Positions 7,928 through 18,776 are shown, counted from the first letter of the stretch. The stretch is 64,000 bases of DNA from Streptomyces sp. I6 (GCA_003725745.1 RHDP01000001.1:2571501-2635500), one strand, 5' to 3'. The notes: generated by a model from the sequence alone, not told the origin. Made by a program: numbers and translations.

Positions 7928-10900
7928 TTACGAACCGAGGACCGACGTCAGCAACTCGCCCGTCCACGCCAGCAGTTCACGCCCGACCACCGGCTTGCCG
8001 CCGATCCTGCCCGTCGTCGGCCGGGGCACCAGGACCTGCTGCACCGCCGGCTTGATCACCGTCCGCGGGTACAGCCGCTTCAACCGCAGCTCCTGCGACT
8101 CGCGCAGCTCCACCGGCGCGAAGCGGATGTTCGGGCCCTGGAGGACGATCTCGCCGACCCCGCAGGCCCGGGCGAGCATCCGCAGCCCGGCGACCAGCAG
8201 CAGGTTCTCCACCGGCTCGGGCAGCTTGCCGTAGCGGTCGACGAGTTCCTCGCGCACCGCCTTGATGTCCTCCTCCGAGTTCGCCGCGGCGATGGCCCGG
8301 TACGCCTGGAGGCGCAGCCGCTCGCCCGGCGCGTAGTCGTGCGGGACATGCGCGTCGACCGGCAGTTCGATCTTGACCTCCAGCGGCGGCTCCTCCTCCG
8401 CGCCGCCCTCCAGCGAAGCCCGGTAGTCGGCGACGGCCTCGCCCACCATGCGGACGTACAGGTCGAAGCCGACGCCCGCGATATGGCCGGACTGCTCGCC
8501 GCCGAGGAGGTTGCCCGCGCCGCGGATCTCCAGGTCCTTCATCGCCACGTACATGCCCGCGCCCATCTCGGTGTGCTGCGCGATCGTCGCCAGCCGCTCG
8601 TGCGCCGTCTCGGTCAGCGGCTTCTCCGGCGGGTACAGGAAGTACGCGTAGCCGCGCTCCCGGCCGCGGCCGACCCGGCCGCGCAGCTGGTGCAGCTGGG
8701 ACAGGCCGAAGTTGTCGCCGCGCTCGACGATGAGGGTGTTGGCGTTGGAGATGTCGATGCCGGACTCGACGATCGTCGTGGAGACGAGCACGTCGAACTT
8801 CTTCTCCCAGAAGTCGACGACGACCTGCTCCAGCGCGCTCTCGCCCATCTGGCCGTGGGCGGTCGCGATCCGCGCTTCCGGAACGATCTCCCGCAGCCGC
8901 GCCGCCGCCCGGTCGATCGACTCGACCCGGTTGTGGATGTAGAACACCTGGCCCTCGCGGAGCAGTTCACGGCGGACGGCCGCACCGATCTGCTTCTCCT
9001 CGTAGGGGCCGACGAAGGTCAGGACCGGGTGGCGCTCCTCCGGCGGAGTGGTGATCGTCGACATCTCGCGGATGCCGGTGACCGCCATCTCCAGCGTCCG
9101 GGGGATCGGCGTCGCGGACATCGTCAGCACGTCGACGTTGGCGCGGAGCTTCTTCAGCTGCTCCTTGTGCTCGACGCCGAACCGCTGCTCCTCGTCCACG
9201 ATGACCAGGCCCAGGTCCTTGAACCTGGTCTCGGACGAGAACAGCCGGTGCGTGCCGATGACGATGTCGACGGAGCCGTCCCGCAGCCCCTCCAGGGTCG
9301 CCTTCGCCTCGGCGTCGGACTGGAAGCGGGACAGGGCCCGGGTGACGACCGGGAACTGGGAGTACCGCTCGGAGAACGTCCCGAAGTGCTGCTGCACCAG
9401 CAGCGTCGTCGGGACGAGCACCGCCACCTGCTTGCCGTCCTGGACGGCCTTGAAGGCGGCCCGGACCGCGATCTCCGTCTTGCCGTAGCCGACGTCGCCG
9501 CAGATCAGCCGGTCCATCGGAACCGACTTCTCCATGTCCTCCTTGACCTCGGCGATGGTGGTCAGCTGGTCGGGCGTCTCCGCGTAGGGGAAGGCGTCCT
9601 CCAGCTCCCGCTGCCAGGGCGTGTCCGGGCCGAAGGTGTGTCCGGGCGCCGCCATCCGGGCGCTGTAGAGCTTGATCAGATCGGCGGCGATCTCCTTGAC
9701 CGCCTTCTTCGCACGCGCCTTCGTCTTCGTCCAGTCCGCCCCGCCGAGCCGGTGCAGCGTGGGCGCCTCACCGCCGACGTACTTGGTGACCTGCTCCAGC
9801 TGGTCGGTGGGGATGTAGAGGCGGTCACCGGGCTGGCCGCGCTTGGCGGGGGCGTACTCGACGAGCAGGTACTCGCGGGTGGCGCCCTGGACGGTGCGCT
9901 GCACCATCTCCAGATAGCGGCCGACGCCGTGCTGCTCGTGGACGATGTAGTCGCCCGCCTCCAGGGTGAGCGGGTCGATCTGCTTGCGGCGGCGCGTCGG
10001 CATCCGCGCACCGTCCCTGCCCGCGGCCTTCTGCCCGGACAGGTCGGTCTCCGTCAGCACCGCGAGCTTCAGGCCCGGGTCGACGAGGCCGTAGTCGATC
10101 GAGCCGCAGGCGACATGGACGACGGACGGGGAGATCTCGCCGAGGTCCGCGTCCAGGCGGGCGGCGATGCCCTCGCCGCCGAGCACCTCGACGGTGCGGG
10201 ACGCCGTGCCGTGGCCCTCGGTCACGAAGACCGTGCGCCAGCCGTCGGCGAGCCACCCCTTGGTGTCGGCGAGAGCACGGGCGGTGTCTCCCCGGTAGGT
10301 CTCCGGGGCGTGCATCCCGAGCGTCAGGGTGTCGCCGGTCAGCTCCTCGTCCGCCGCGAACGGTGACACGGACCACCACATCATGCCCAGCTCGCGCGCC
10401 CGGTCCCGTACCTCGGCGATCCCCCGCAGGGAGGCCGCCCCGAGGTCGATCGGGGCCTGGCCGCCGCCGGCCGAAGCGGCCCACGACGCCTGCAGGAACT
10501 CCTGCGAGGTGGCCACCAGGTCGGCGGCCCGGGTACGGACCCGCTCGGGGTCGCACACCACGGCCATCGAGCCCGCCGGCATGACGTCGAGCAGCAGCTC
10601 CATGTCGTCCACGAGGACGGGGGCCAGGGACTCCATGCCCTCGACGGCGATCCCCTCGGCGATCTTCCCCAGCAGTTCGCCCAGCTCCGGGTGCTCCTCG
10701 GCGAGGGCCGCGGCCCGCTGCCGCACCTCGTCGGTGAGCAGCAGCTCACGGCACGGCGGCGCCCACAGCCCGTGCTCGGCGACCTCCAGCGAACGCTGGT
10801 CGGCAACCTTGAAGTAGCGGATCTCCTCGACGTCGTCGCCCCAGAACTCGATCCGGAGCGGATGCTCCTCGGTCGGCGGGAACACATCGAGGATGCCGCC

Positions 10901-11457
10901 GCGCACGGCGAACTCGCCGCGCTTCTCCACCAGCTCCACCCGCGAGTACGCCGCGGCCGCGAGCCCTGCGACGACGTCCTCCAGGTCGGCGGTCCGCCCG
11001 GTGCGCAGGGCCACCGGCTCCAGGTCGCCGAGGCCCTTGACCTGGGGCTGGAGCACCGACCGTACGGGGGCGACGACGACCCGGACCGGCCCGGCGGCCG
11101 GGTCGTCCGCGCTGGGGTGCGCGAGCCGGCGCAGTACCGCGAGCCGCCGGCCGACGGTGTCGGAGCGGGGGACAGCCGCTCGTGCGGCAGGGTCTCCCAC
11201 GAGGGGTAGTCGACGACCGTGTCCGGGTCGAGCAGCGACCGCAGCGCGGCGGCCAGGTCCTCGGCCTCGCGGCCGGTCGCGGTCACGGCCAGCACGGGCC
11301 GGTCGGCCTCGCGGGCCAGGCCTGCCACGACGAAGGGTCGGGCGGCCGGCGGTCCGACCAGATCGACATGCGGCCGGTGGCCGTCGCCCGCGGCTTTCAC
11401 CGCTTCGACGAGGGCGGGGTCCTTGACGACGGCGTCGAGCAGACCGTGCAGGCTCAT
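7928..11457 (-). CDS. mfd: Transcription-repair coupling factor (frameshifted as sequenced)
   Basis: About 1,176 residues, normal for Mfd. It displaces RNA polymerase stalled at DNA damage and recruits UvrA. The start MSLHGLLDAVVKDP at 11457 and the first ~95 residues are in one frame; the rest is in another. The domains are a UvrB-like N-terminus (LPHERLSP), the RNA-polymerase interaction domain (LEAGDYIVHEQHGVGRY), helicase motor motifs GDVGYGKTE, DEEQRFG, SATPIPRT and GRVGRGRERGYAY, and the C-terminal UvrA-masking domain. Frames join if one base is added to the 5-nt G run at 11168-11172, giving LSPRSDTVGRR. mfd is strongly conserved, so a sequence error is more likely than a real lesion. 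Confidence 0.92.
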
Positions 11458-12007
11458 GAAGGGTTATCCGTCCGGGGTCCGTAAGAGGGTGGGCAACGCG
11501 AACCGCCCGACACGTCTGGGTTCCCTGTGATCCAGGGCCGGGCCGGGGCTCTCCAGGGTACGCCCGCCGGAAATCCGGTGGACGGGTAAACCGGGGCCCG
11601 CCTCCGGTGCGGGTACGGCGCGGGATCTCGCCACCCGACCGGCAGCGACCGAGCCGCGTGCCGACGACGACGGGCAGGCGCCGGGCACGGCCGCGCCTCC
11701 GCCGCCCGCTCGCCGCTACGCGGCGGCCGGGCGCAGCACACCGGAGGCCCCGGGACGGCCGGGGCAGGGGCGAGGGCCGGCACCGGGGCGGCGGGCAGGC
11801 GCAGGGACAACGGGCAGGCGCAAGGACAGGGGGCAGCCACCGGAACAAACCGGCACGCGCAAGGACAACGGGCAGACACCGGTAAAAACCGGCAGCCGGC
11901 AGCCGGCAGCAGGCACGACGGGCAGACGCCGGGGCAGCGACGGGCCCGGCCCGGCAAGCGGGGAGGACGCTCACCGGGCCGGGCCCTCATGCCGCGGACC
12001 CGCGCCG
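11458..12007. other. Intergenic region upstream of mfd, repeat-rich
   Basis: No supported gene in ~550 nt between mfd and the ABC permease gene. Positions ~11790-11935 hold a degenerate array in which GGGCAG, GCGCAAGGACAACG and GCCGGCA motifs recur every 20-30 bases. The mfd promoter should lie near 11460-11600, but no convincing boxes were seen. Confidence 0.4.
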
Positions 12008-14581
12008 CTACTCGGCGGCGATGGCGTTCAGGACGTTCATCCGGCCGGCGCGGAAGGCCGGCACCAGCGCGGCGATCAGTCCCACGAACGCCGATCCGAC
12101 GAAGACGTACAGAATCGTCGGCCAGGGGATGTCGAGGACGCCCAGGCCCTCCAGGGCGAGCAGCTTCTGCGCCGCGGTCCCCCAGCCCATGCCCAGGCCG
12201 AGGCCGAGCAGGGCGCCGAAGAGCGCGATCACGACCGACTCCAGACGGATCATCCGGCGCAGCTGGCGGCGGGAGAGGCCGATCGCCCTCATCAGGCCTA
12301 TCTCCCGGGTCCGCTCGACCACCGACAGGGCGAGGGTGTTCACGACGCCCAGGACGGCCACGATGACGGCGAGCGCGAGCAGGCCGTACACGATGTTCAG
12401 CAGCTGGCCGACCTGGTCCTTCAGGACCTGCTTGAAGTCGGTCTGGTCCAGCACCCGGTACTGCGGGTAGGCGGCGAGGGCGTCCTTGAGGGCCTGGTAG
12501 GTCTCCTGCTCCTTGCCCTCCTCGGCATCGGCGAACATCATCGTGTTCATCGGCATACGCTCGGGCGTGAGGTACCGCTCGGCGGTGCTGATGGCCATGT
12601 ACATCGAGCCCTTGTCGACGTTGGTGTCGTCGGAGGTGACGGCCGCGACCCTCAGCTTCGCGGTCTCACCGCCCCGGAACGCCACCGTCATCGTGTCGCC
12701 GACCTTGACCCCGTGCTGCTCGGCGTAGTCCTCGCCGACGGACATGGCGTCCTCGCCGTACGCGGCGGCGAGATCCCCGGCGACGATCTCGCGGCGCAGG
12801 ACCTGTGCATACGTCGGATCGGCGGCGACCAGCCACTCGTCGTCGCTGGACGTCCCGTCGGGAGCGGTGATGGTCGCGCCCACCCTCCGGTACTCGGTGA
12901 CGTCGGCGATGCCGGGCGCCTGCTCCAGGGCCCGCTGCGCCTGCGGCACGATCATGCCGTTGGCTGACTGGACGACGAAGTCGGCGCCGACGGACCTGTC
13001 GAGTTCCTCCGTCGCCGAGGCGACCATCGACGAGCCGACGACGGACAGGCAGGCGACGAGCGCCAGCCCGATCATCAGGGCGGCGCCGGTGGCCCCGGTA
13101 CGGCGCGGGTTGCGCAGGGCGTTGCGCTCGGCCATCCGCCCCACCGGCCCGAAGACCCGCAGCAGGACCGCGCCGAGGACCCGCACGACGCCGCCCGCCA
13201 GCAGCGGGCCGACCACGATGAAGCCGACCAGGCTGAGGACGACGCCTGCGCCGAGCCAGATCGAGCCCCCGGCTGCCTCGTCGGCCCGCGTCGCCGCCCA
13301 CAGGGCGGCGCCGCCCGAGGCGGTGAGGACCAGGCCGATGACGCCACGGACGAGTCCGGCCCGGCCGTCGGCGGGGGTGCCGGCGTCGCGGAGGGCGGCC
13401 ATCGGGGAGACCTTCCCGGCGCGCCTGGCCGGGATGTAGGCGGCGACGAGCGTGACGACGACGCCGAGCACGAGGCCGACCGCGGGCGTCGTCCACTTCA
13501 CGGTCAGATCCGCGGTGGAGAGGTTCATGCCCACCGAGGACATGAGCTCCATCAGGCCGACGGCGAGCCCCACCCCGGCGCCGACTCCGACGGCCGAGCC
13601 GACGACGCCGAGGAGCAGCGCCTCGACCAGGACCGACCGGTTGACCTGGCGGCGGCTCGCCCCGACGGCGCGCATCAGGCCGATCTCGCGGGTGCGCTGG
13701 GCGACCAGCATGGAGAAGGTGTTGACGATGAGGAAGACGCCGACCAGGACGGCGACCCCGGCGAAGCCGAGCATCGCGTACTTCATGACGTCGAGGAAGC
13801 CGCTGACTCCCTCCCGGCCCTCGTCCGCCGCCTCGGCCTGCGTCTGGAGCGTGTACGGGCCGCCGACGGCGGCGGCGACGTTCTTCTTCAGCCGCTCATG
13901 GCTCACCCCGGGTGCGGCATCGACCATGATATGGGTGAACTGCCCGGTTCCACCCAGAAGTTCCCGCTGGGCGGTGGCGGTGTCGAAGTAGACGACGGCG
14001 GCGCCGGGGTTGGTGACCTTGAAGGACGCGATACCGGAGATCGTCGCCGTGAAGTCGCCGGTGACGGTGATGGTGCGCAGCCTGTCGCCGACCTTCAGGC
14101 CGTGTTTTCCGGCGGTGTCGGCGTCGACCATGACGTCGGTGGGGCCGCGCGGGGCGCGGCCGGAGGTGATCTCCATGGAGCGCAGGTCGCCCCGGCCCCA
14201 GTTGGCGGCGATCGTCGGAGCACCGGTGCTCGAGCCCATGTTCTCGTTGCGGGCGTCGACGACGGTGACGCCCGTGGAGAGGACGGCGCCCTCGGCGGAC
14301 TTCACGCCCTCGGCCTTCTCCACGGCCGGCAGCAGCGAGGCGGGCAGGGTCTCGGGGCGGCCGCTCCCCGGCGCCTGGTCGTCCGTCCCGGCCTTCTCGG
14401 GGCTGACGGTGACATCGGCGGAGGTGACCGCGAAGAGCTTGTCGAAGGTGGTGTTCATCGTGTCGCTGAACACGAGGGTTCCGGACACGAACGCCACGGA
14501 CAGCAGGACGGCGACGGCGGACAGCGCCATGCGCCCCTTGTGCGCGAGGAAGTTCCGCAGCGAGGTCCTCAGCACGGTCAC
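12008..14581 (-). CDS. ABC transporter permease, FtsX/MacB type
   Basis: 857 residues with the two-repeat layout of large actinobacterial FtsX-like permeases: TM1 (~18-38), extracytoplasmic MacB_PCD domain (~40-230), FtsX block of three helices (~262-390), TMs at ~420-475, second periplasmic-type domain (~520-710), second FtsX block (~735-850). The conserved coupling segments S-x-V-x-x-R-T-R-E-I-G-L-M-R-A-(I/V)-G-x-S-R-R-Q appear twice, once per FtsX block. The start overlaps the ATPase stop by 4 nt (ATGA), so the two are translationally coupled. The transported substrate is unknown; such pairs export lipoproteins, peptides or cell-envelope antibiotics. Confidence 0.9.
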   Translation of the reverse strand: MTVLRTSLRNFLAHKGRMALSAVAVLLSVAFVSGTLVFSDTMNTTFDKLFAVTSADVTVSPEKAGTDDQAPGSGRPETLPASLLPAVEKAEGVKSAEGAVLSTGVTVVDARNENMGSSTGAPTIAANWGRGDLRSMEITSGRAPRGPTDVMVDADTAGKHGLKVGDRLRTITVTGDFTATISGIASFKVTNPGAAVVYFDTATAQRELLGGTGQFTHIMVDAAPGVSHERLKKNVAAAVGGPYTLQTQAEAADEGREGVSGFLDVMKYAMLGFAGVAVLVGVFLIVNTFSMLVAQRTREIGLMRAVGASRRQVNRSVLVEALLLGVVGSAVGVGAGVGLAVGLMELMSSVGMNLSTADLTVKWTTPAVGLVLGVVVTLVAAYIPARRAGKVSPMAALRDAGTPADGRAGLVRGVIGLVLTASGGAALWAATRADEAAGGSIWLGAGVVLSLVGFIVVGPLLAGGVVRVLGAVLLRVFGPVGRMAERNALRNPRRTGATGAALMIGLALVACLSVVGSSMVASATEELDRSVGADFVVQSANGMIVPQAQRALEQAPGIADVTEYRRVGATITAPDGTSSDDEWLVAADPTYAQVLRREIVAGDLAAAYGEDAMSVGEDYAEQHGVKVGDTMTVAFRGGETAKLRVAAVTSDDTNVDKGSMYMAISTAERYLTPERMPMNTMMFADAEEGKEQETYQALKDALAAYPQYRVLDQTDFKQVLKDQVGQLLNIVYGLLALAVIVAVLGVVNTLALSVVERTREIGLMRAIGLSRRQLRRMIRLESVVIALFGALLGLGLGMGWGTAAQKLLALEGLGVLDIPWPTILYVFVGSAFVGLIAALVPAFRAGRMNVLNAIAAE

Positions 14582-15366
14582 GAGGTCCGTCCCCGGGCGT
14601 CGAAGTCCTTCATGCGGTCGAGGACCTGCTCGGCGGTGGGGTCGAGCATCTCGTCGACGATCCGGCCGTCGGCCAGGTACAGGACGCGGTCGGCGTAGGA
14701 GGCGGCGACCGGGTCGTGGGTGACCATGACGATGGTCTGGGCGAGCTCGTCGACGGACCGGCGCAGGAAGCCCAGGATCTCGGCGCCGGAGCGGGAGTCG
14801 AGGTTCCCGGTCGGCTCGTCGCCGAAGATGATGTCGGGCCGGGAGGCGAGGGCCCGGGCCACGGCGACGCGCTGCTGCTGGCCGCCCGACAGCTGGCTGG
14901 GGCGGTGCTTCAGCCGGTCGGCGAGCCCGACGGTCTCCACCACCCGGTTCAGCCAGGCGGTGTCCGGCGCCCGGCCCGCTATGTCCATGGGCAGCGTGAT
15001 GTTCTCCAGGGCGTTCAGCGTGGGCAGCAGGTTGAACGCCTGGAAGATGAAGCCGACCCGGTCCCGGCGGAGCCGGGTGAGCTTGGCGTCCTTCAGCCGG
15101 GTGATCTCGGTCTCGTCGAGGTGGATCTCGCCCGAGGTGACGGTGTCGAGTCCGGCGAGGCAGTGCATCAGCGTGGACTTTCCGGAGCCCGACGGGCCCA
15201 TGATCGCGGTGAACTGCCCCCGCATGATGTCCACGTCGACGTGGTCGAGCGCGACGACCCGCGTCTCACCGGATCCGTACGCCTTCACGACCTGTCGCGC
15301 CCGGGCCGCGACGGCCGTACTCCCTCCGGTACCCCCGTGCCTGGGAGTGGTCACAGCCGTTGCCAC
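14578..15366 (-). CDS. ABC transporter ATP-binding protein, LolD/MacB type
   Basis: 262 residues from a GTG with AGGAG 9 nt upstream. It shows Walker A GPSGSGKST (~57-65), a Q-loop in GFIFQAFNLLP, the signature LSGGQQQRVAVARAL, Walker B ILx-DEPTGNLD, and the switch His in MVTHDP. It is the motor for the permease encoded immediately downstream (4-nt overlap). The N-terminal ~25 residues are an unstructured Thr/Ser/Gly-rich extension. Confidence 0.93.
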   Translation of the reverse strand: MATAVTTPRHGGTGGSTAVAARARQVVKAYGSGETRVVALDHVDVDIMRGQFTAIMGPSGSGKSTLMHCLAGLDTVTSGEIHLDETEITRLKDAKLTRLRRDRVGFIFQAFNLLPTLNALENITLPMDIAGRAPDTAWLNRVVETVGLADRLKHRPSQLSGGQQQRVAVARALASRPDIIFGDEPTGNLDSRSGAEILGFLRRSVDELAQTIVMVTHDPVAASYADRVLYLADGRIVDEMLDPTAEQVLDRMKDFDARGRTS

Positions 15367-15734
15367 GGTAAGTCTCCTAAGTCAGTGAACGGTCGGCCGG
15401 AGTTGAGCGCGCCGCTCGCGGTACGGGTGTGCGGGAGGAACGGCCCCCTCGCCGGTACGCGGCAGAGTTCCCGCCGGGGCTCGCCGGGGGCCCTCCCCAC
15501 CCCGCGGCGGCCCCGGGGGCCGTGCCGCCGATACGAGTCCACGGTACGGATGGCCTCGTGGTCCGCTCGTCCTCCCGGGGGACGAACGCTACCTGGACGA
15601 AAGTAGGGAGATCCCCCTAGGGGCACCATCGGCTGCGCATCGGTACCCGCCTCCGAACGCAAGCCCCTCCCCCGGCGGGGCGCGGGGTGAGAGGCTGTGC
15701 CCGGCAGAAATACGTGCATAGGGAAGGAATCTCG
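15367..15734. other. Divergent intergenic region between ABC exporter and MFS genes
   Basis: No gene is supported. It should contain the promoters of the leftward ABC pair and the rightward MFS gene. The notable site is the TAGGG/CCCTA inverted repeat at 15605-15624, annotated separately. Confidence 0.45.
15605..15624. promoter_or_regulatory. Candidate operator: TAGGG inverted repeat and CCCCTAGGGG palindrome
   Basis: TAGGG at 15605-15609 and CCCTA at 15616-15620 face each other, and the second arm is part of a perfect 10-bp palindrome, CCCCTAGGGG, at 15615-15624. It sits ~240 nt upstream of the ABC genes and ~110 nt upstream of the MFS gene. Paired TAGGG-like sites are plausible for a dimeric response regulator; that assignment is inference. 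Confidence 0.35.
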
Positions 15735-17560
15735 ATGGGCGGGGGCGGGGACACGGGCGGGGGCGGGGAGTCGGGCGCCGACGGCACCGGCATGGACGCG
15801 GGCGGCCCGCCCGCCGCGGAGCCGATACGCGAAGGGGCCGGACCCGGCGAGGACGACCGGCCCCCGTCAGCGCCGCGGAGCCGGACCGGAGGAGCACGGC
15901 GGGTGCGGACGCGGACGGCCCGCCCGCCGCACAGCCGTTACGCGGAGGAACCCGGCCCGGCGAGGACCACCGGCCCACCGTCAGCGCCGCCCGCCCGCAC
16001 CGAAGAAGCGGCACCGGCACGAACGCGGACGGGCCACCCGCCGCGCAGCCGACACGCGAAGGGGCCGGACCCGGCGAGGACGACCGGCCCCCCGTCAGCG
16101 CCGCCCGCCGGCGCGGGCCGGTGGTCGCCGCGCTGATGCTCGGGATGGCACTCGCCGCCCTCGACGGGACGGTCGTGTCGACCGCGGTACCCCAGATCGT
16201 CGGCGATCTGGGCGGCTTCTCCGTGTTCTCCTGGCTGTTCTCCGGCTATCTGCTCGCCGTCACCGTCACCCTCCCCGTCTACGGCAAGCTCTCCGACACC
16301 TTCGGCCGCAAGCCCGTGCTGATCGCGGGCATCGTGCTGTTCCTCGCCGGTTCGCTGCTGTGCGCGGCCGCGTGGAGCATGGCCTCGCTCATCGCCTTCC
16401 GCGTCGTCCAGGGACTCGGCGGAGGAGCGCTCCAGGGCACGATCCAGACCATCGCCGCCGATCTGTACCCGCTGAAGGAGCGGCCCCGGATCGTGGCGAG
16501 ACTGTCCACGGTGTGGGCGGTCTCGTCGGTCGCCGGCCCCGCGGTGGGCGGCCTGCTCGCCGCCTACGCCGACTGGCGCTGGATCTTCCTGATCAACCTC
16601 CCCGTCGGCGGGGTCGCACTCTGGCTGATCGCCCGTCACCTCGTGGAGCCGGTACGGGAGCGGGGGCCGCGGCCCCAGGTCGACTGGCAGGGCGCGCTCG
16701 CCGTCTTCGCCACCGCGACGCTGCTGCTGACCGCGCTCGTCCAGGGCGGAGTGGCCTGGCCCTGGATCTCCGCCCCCTCGCTCGGGCTCCTCGGCGCGAG
16801 CGCGTTCTGCGCCGCCGTGACCGTACTCGTCGAACGGCGGGCCGCGGAGCCCGTCATCCCCGGCTGGGTGTGGCGGCGGCGCACCATCGCCTCCGTGAAC
16901 CTGGCCATGGGCGCGCTGGGGCTGCTGATGGTCGCGCCGACGGTGTTCCTGCCGACGTACGCCCAGTCGGTGCTCGGGCTCGGGCCGATAGCGGCCGGGT
17001 TCGTGCTGTCCGCGATGACGCTGAGCTGGCCGGTCACGGCGGCGTACGCCAACCGCGTGTACAACCGCATCGGATTCCGCGACACGGCCCTCGCCGGGAT
17101 GGGCGCCGCGCTGCTGGTCCTGCTGGCCTTCCCGCTACTGCCGTACCCGGGCGAGCCGTGGCAGCCGGCCCTGATCATGCTGCTGCTGGGGGCCGCCCTC
17201 GGCTTCTTCCAGCTCCCGCTGCTCGTCGGCGTGCAGTCGACCGTGCCCTGGGCCGAGCGCGGGACGACGACGGCGTCCGTGCTGTTCTCCCGCCAGGTCG
17301 GGCAGAGCGTCGGCGCCGCACTCTTCGGGGCGCTGGCCAACGCGGTGCTGGCCGCCCGCCTCGGCGGTGCGGGCGATCTGGACTCGGTCTCCCGCGCGCT
17401 GGCGGACGGGTCCTCGCAGGACCCGCTGCGGCGCGCGGTGGCGGCGGCGGTCGATCTCGTCTTCGTCGGCGCAGCGGCCGCCGCCGCGCTCGCGCTGCTG
17501 GCACTGCTGTTCGCACCGCGCAGGTTCACGGTCCTCAAGGAACGCCAGCCGGACGTCTGA
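15735..17560 (+). CDS. MFS drug/proton antiporter, DHA2 (EmrB/QacA) family (frameshifted as sequenced)
   Basis: The transporter core reads from ~16115: GTG-initiated VVAALMLGMALAALDGTVVSTAVPQIVGDLGG, the family's opening helix, then motif A (GKLSDTFGRKPVL), motif C-like VWAVSSVAGPAVGGLLA, and 14 predicted helices ending ~17520. Upstream in the corrected frame an ATG at 15735 (GGAAGGA before it) starts a hydrophilic N-terminus made of three tandem 38-residue repeats of the type DAGGPPAAEPxREGAGPGEDD. The frames join if one C is added to 15861-15865. The repeats confirm this: the period is 114 nt between copies 2 and 3 but 113 nt between copies 1 and 2. Substrate unknown. Confidence 0.82.
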
Positions 17561-17733
17561 CCCGGGGCCGTCCTGTGCGGGGCGTGCCCCCTGCGGCAGG
17601 AGGAACGGCGTCGCTGCACATCGCGCGCACGATGTCCCGGCGGGCGGACGTGCCGCCGCAACACCGGCTGACTTCCCCGGTCCGGCGGCCACGGGCCGCG
17701 GATCGGCACGGCGACCGCGGCCGCGAGCACCGA

Positions 17734-18621
17734 TCAGTCCGCGGACTGCGGGCGTTCCGTGAGACCGGCCAGGACCTCCCGGACGTGGTCCAGCTGCGCG
17801 TGGATCCCCTCGGCCCGCCGCACATGCTCACGCAGCACCCGGTCCGTCTCCCGGGAGACACGCGCCGCCCGCACACCGGCCTCCTCCACCAGGCGCGCGG
17901 CCAGCACCTGAGCCTCCTCCTGGCCCCGGCGGGCCGACTCCTCGGCCTCGGCGAACGCGCACAGCGCCTCCGACAACCGGGCCCGCGCCCGCGCGGTGAG
18001 GGCCCCGTAGCGCTCCGCCGCCTCCGCGTCACGGGCCGACAGCTCCCGCTCCGCCTCGTAACGGCGGGACACCCGCATCCGGTCGAGTTCCCTGAGCATT
18101 CCGGCCGCCCGGCACCTGGCAGCCTCCAGAACGGCCATCGCCTCACCGCGTTCCGCCGCGGCCTCCACCCGTGCCGCGTCGCGGAGTTCCTCCGCCGTGG
18201 CCCGCGCCGACAGGAGCATCCGCCGCGCCCGCGCGTCCGCCTCCTCGCAGGTCTGCCCCGCCCCCACCCGCGCCAGCTCCCGCAGCCGGCGCGCCTCCGC
18301 CTCCGCCGCCTCGCACACGGTCCGCGCCTCCTCCCGCGCGGTGGACAGCACCACGGCCGCCTCCTTCTCCGCCAGGTCCAGGACCTCCTGGGCGCGCGGG
18401 CCGAGCGGCTCGTACGCCGGCGGCCCCAGCGCCTCGGCGAACTGCCGCAACGACACCGCCTCCGCCGCCAGCTCCTCCACCACCCGCGTCAGCCGCGCCA
18501 CCCGCCGTCGCGCCTCGTCCCGCTCCCGCGCGAGCGCGGAGACGTACCGGTCGACCTGATCCAGCCGGTAGCCGCGGCCGCGTACGGTGACGAACCCGCC
18601 CCGTGCCGATCCCGCATTCAT
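17734..18621 (-). CDS. DivIVA-like coiled-coil protein
   Basis: 295 residues, ATG at 18621 with GGAGGA 5 nt upstream. The N-terminus FVTVRGRGYRLDQVDRYVSAL matches the DivIVA-type membrane/polar-targeting start (a conserved Y-x-x-x-x-V-D-x-F/Y). The rest is almost entirely Ala/Glu/Arg-rich helix with heptad periodicity, predicted to form a long coiled coil, except for a short break near G-P-P-A-Y-E-P-L-G-P. Related Streptomyces proteins are often annotated as cellulose-binding or as cytoskeletal (FilP/Scy-like). Role inferred: polar scaffold. The transposon-like element begins ~20 nt upstream of its start codon and may separate it from its native promoter. Confidence 0.7.
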   Translation of the reverse strand: MNAGSARGGFVTVRGRGYRLDQVDRYVSALARERDEARRRVARLTRVVEELAAEAVSLRQFAEALGPPAYEPLGPRAQEVLDLAEKEAAVVLSTAREEARTVCEAAEAEARRLRELARVGAGQTCEEADARARRMLLSARATAEELRDAARVEAAAERGEAMAVLEAARCRAAGMLRELDRMRVSRRYEAERELSARDAEAAERYGALTARARARLSEALCAFAEAEESARRGQEEAQVLAARLVEEAGVRAARVSRETDRVLREHVRRAEGIHAQLDHVREVLAGLTERPQSAD

Positions 18622-18693
18622 CGGATTCCTCCGAGGAGACCCCCGCCTTCAGGCGGGGGAGGAAGCGGACTCCTGCGGAGCAGGGCAGGGAAA

Positions 18694-18720
18694 GCCGAAC
18701 CGCCGCCAGGGCGGTTCGGC
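18694..18720 (+). repeat. Strong hairpin in the left arm of the TnpB element
   Basis: A perfect 11-bp stem, GCCGAACCGCC/GGCGGTTCGGC, with a 5-nt loop, lies between the left-end hairpin and the tnpB start. It could act as a terminator that shields tnpB from outside transcription. Confidence 0.6.
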
Positions 18721-18776
18721 GTGCACCCCCGGCAACCCGTCAGGTGGTCACAAACCAGTGCAGGATCTCGTGAGCC

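Noticed and set aside
6980-10366. 1,128-codon plus-strand frame over mfd
   Set aside because: Arg/Leu/Asp-rich antisense shadow typical of high-GC DNA; mfd is unequivocal on the other strand.
16121-17560. Short version of the MFS gene starting at GTG 16121
   Set aside because: No ribosome site precedes it, and the three in-frame repeats upstream plus a good site at 15735 favour the longer, frame-repaired gene.
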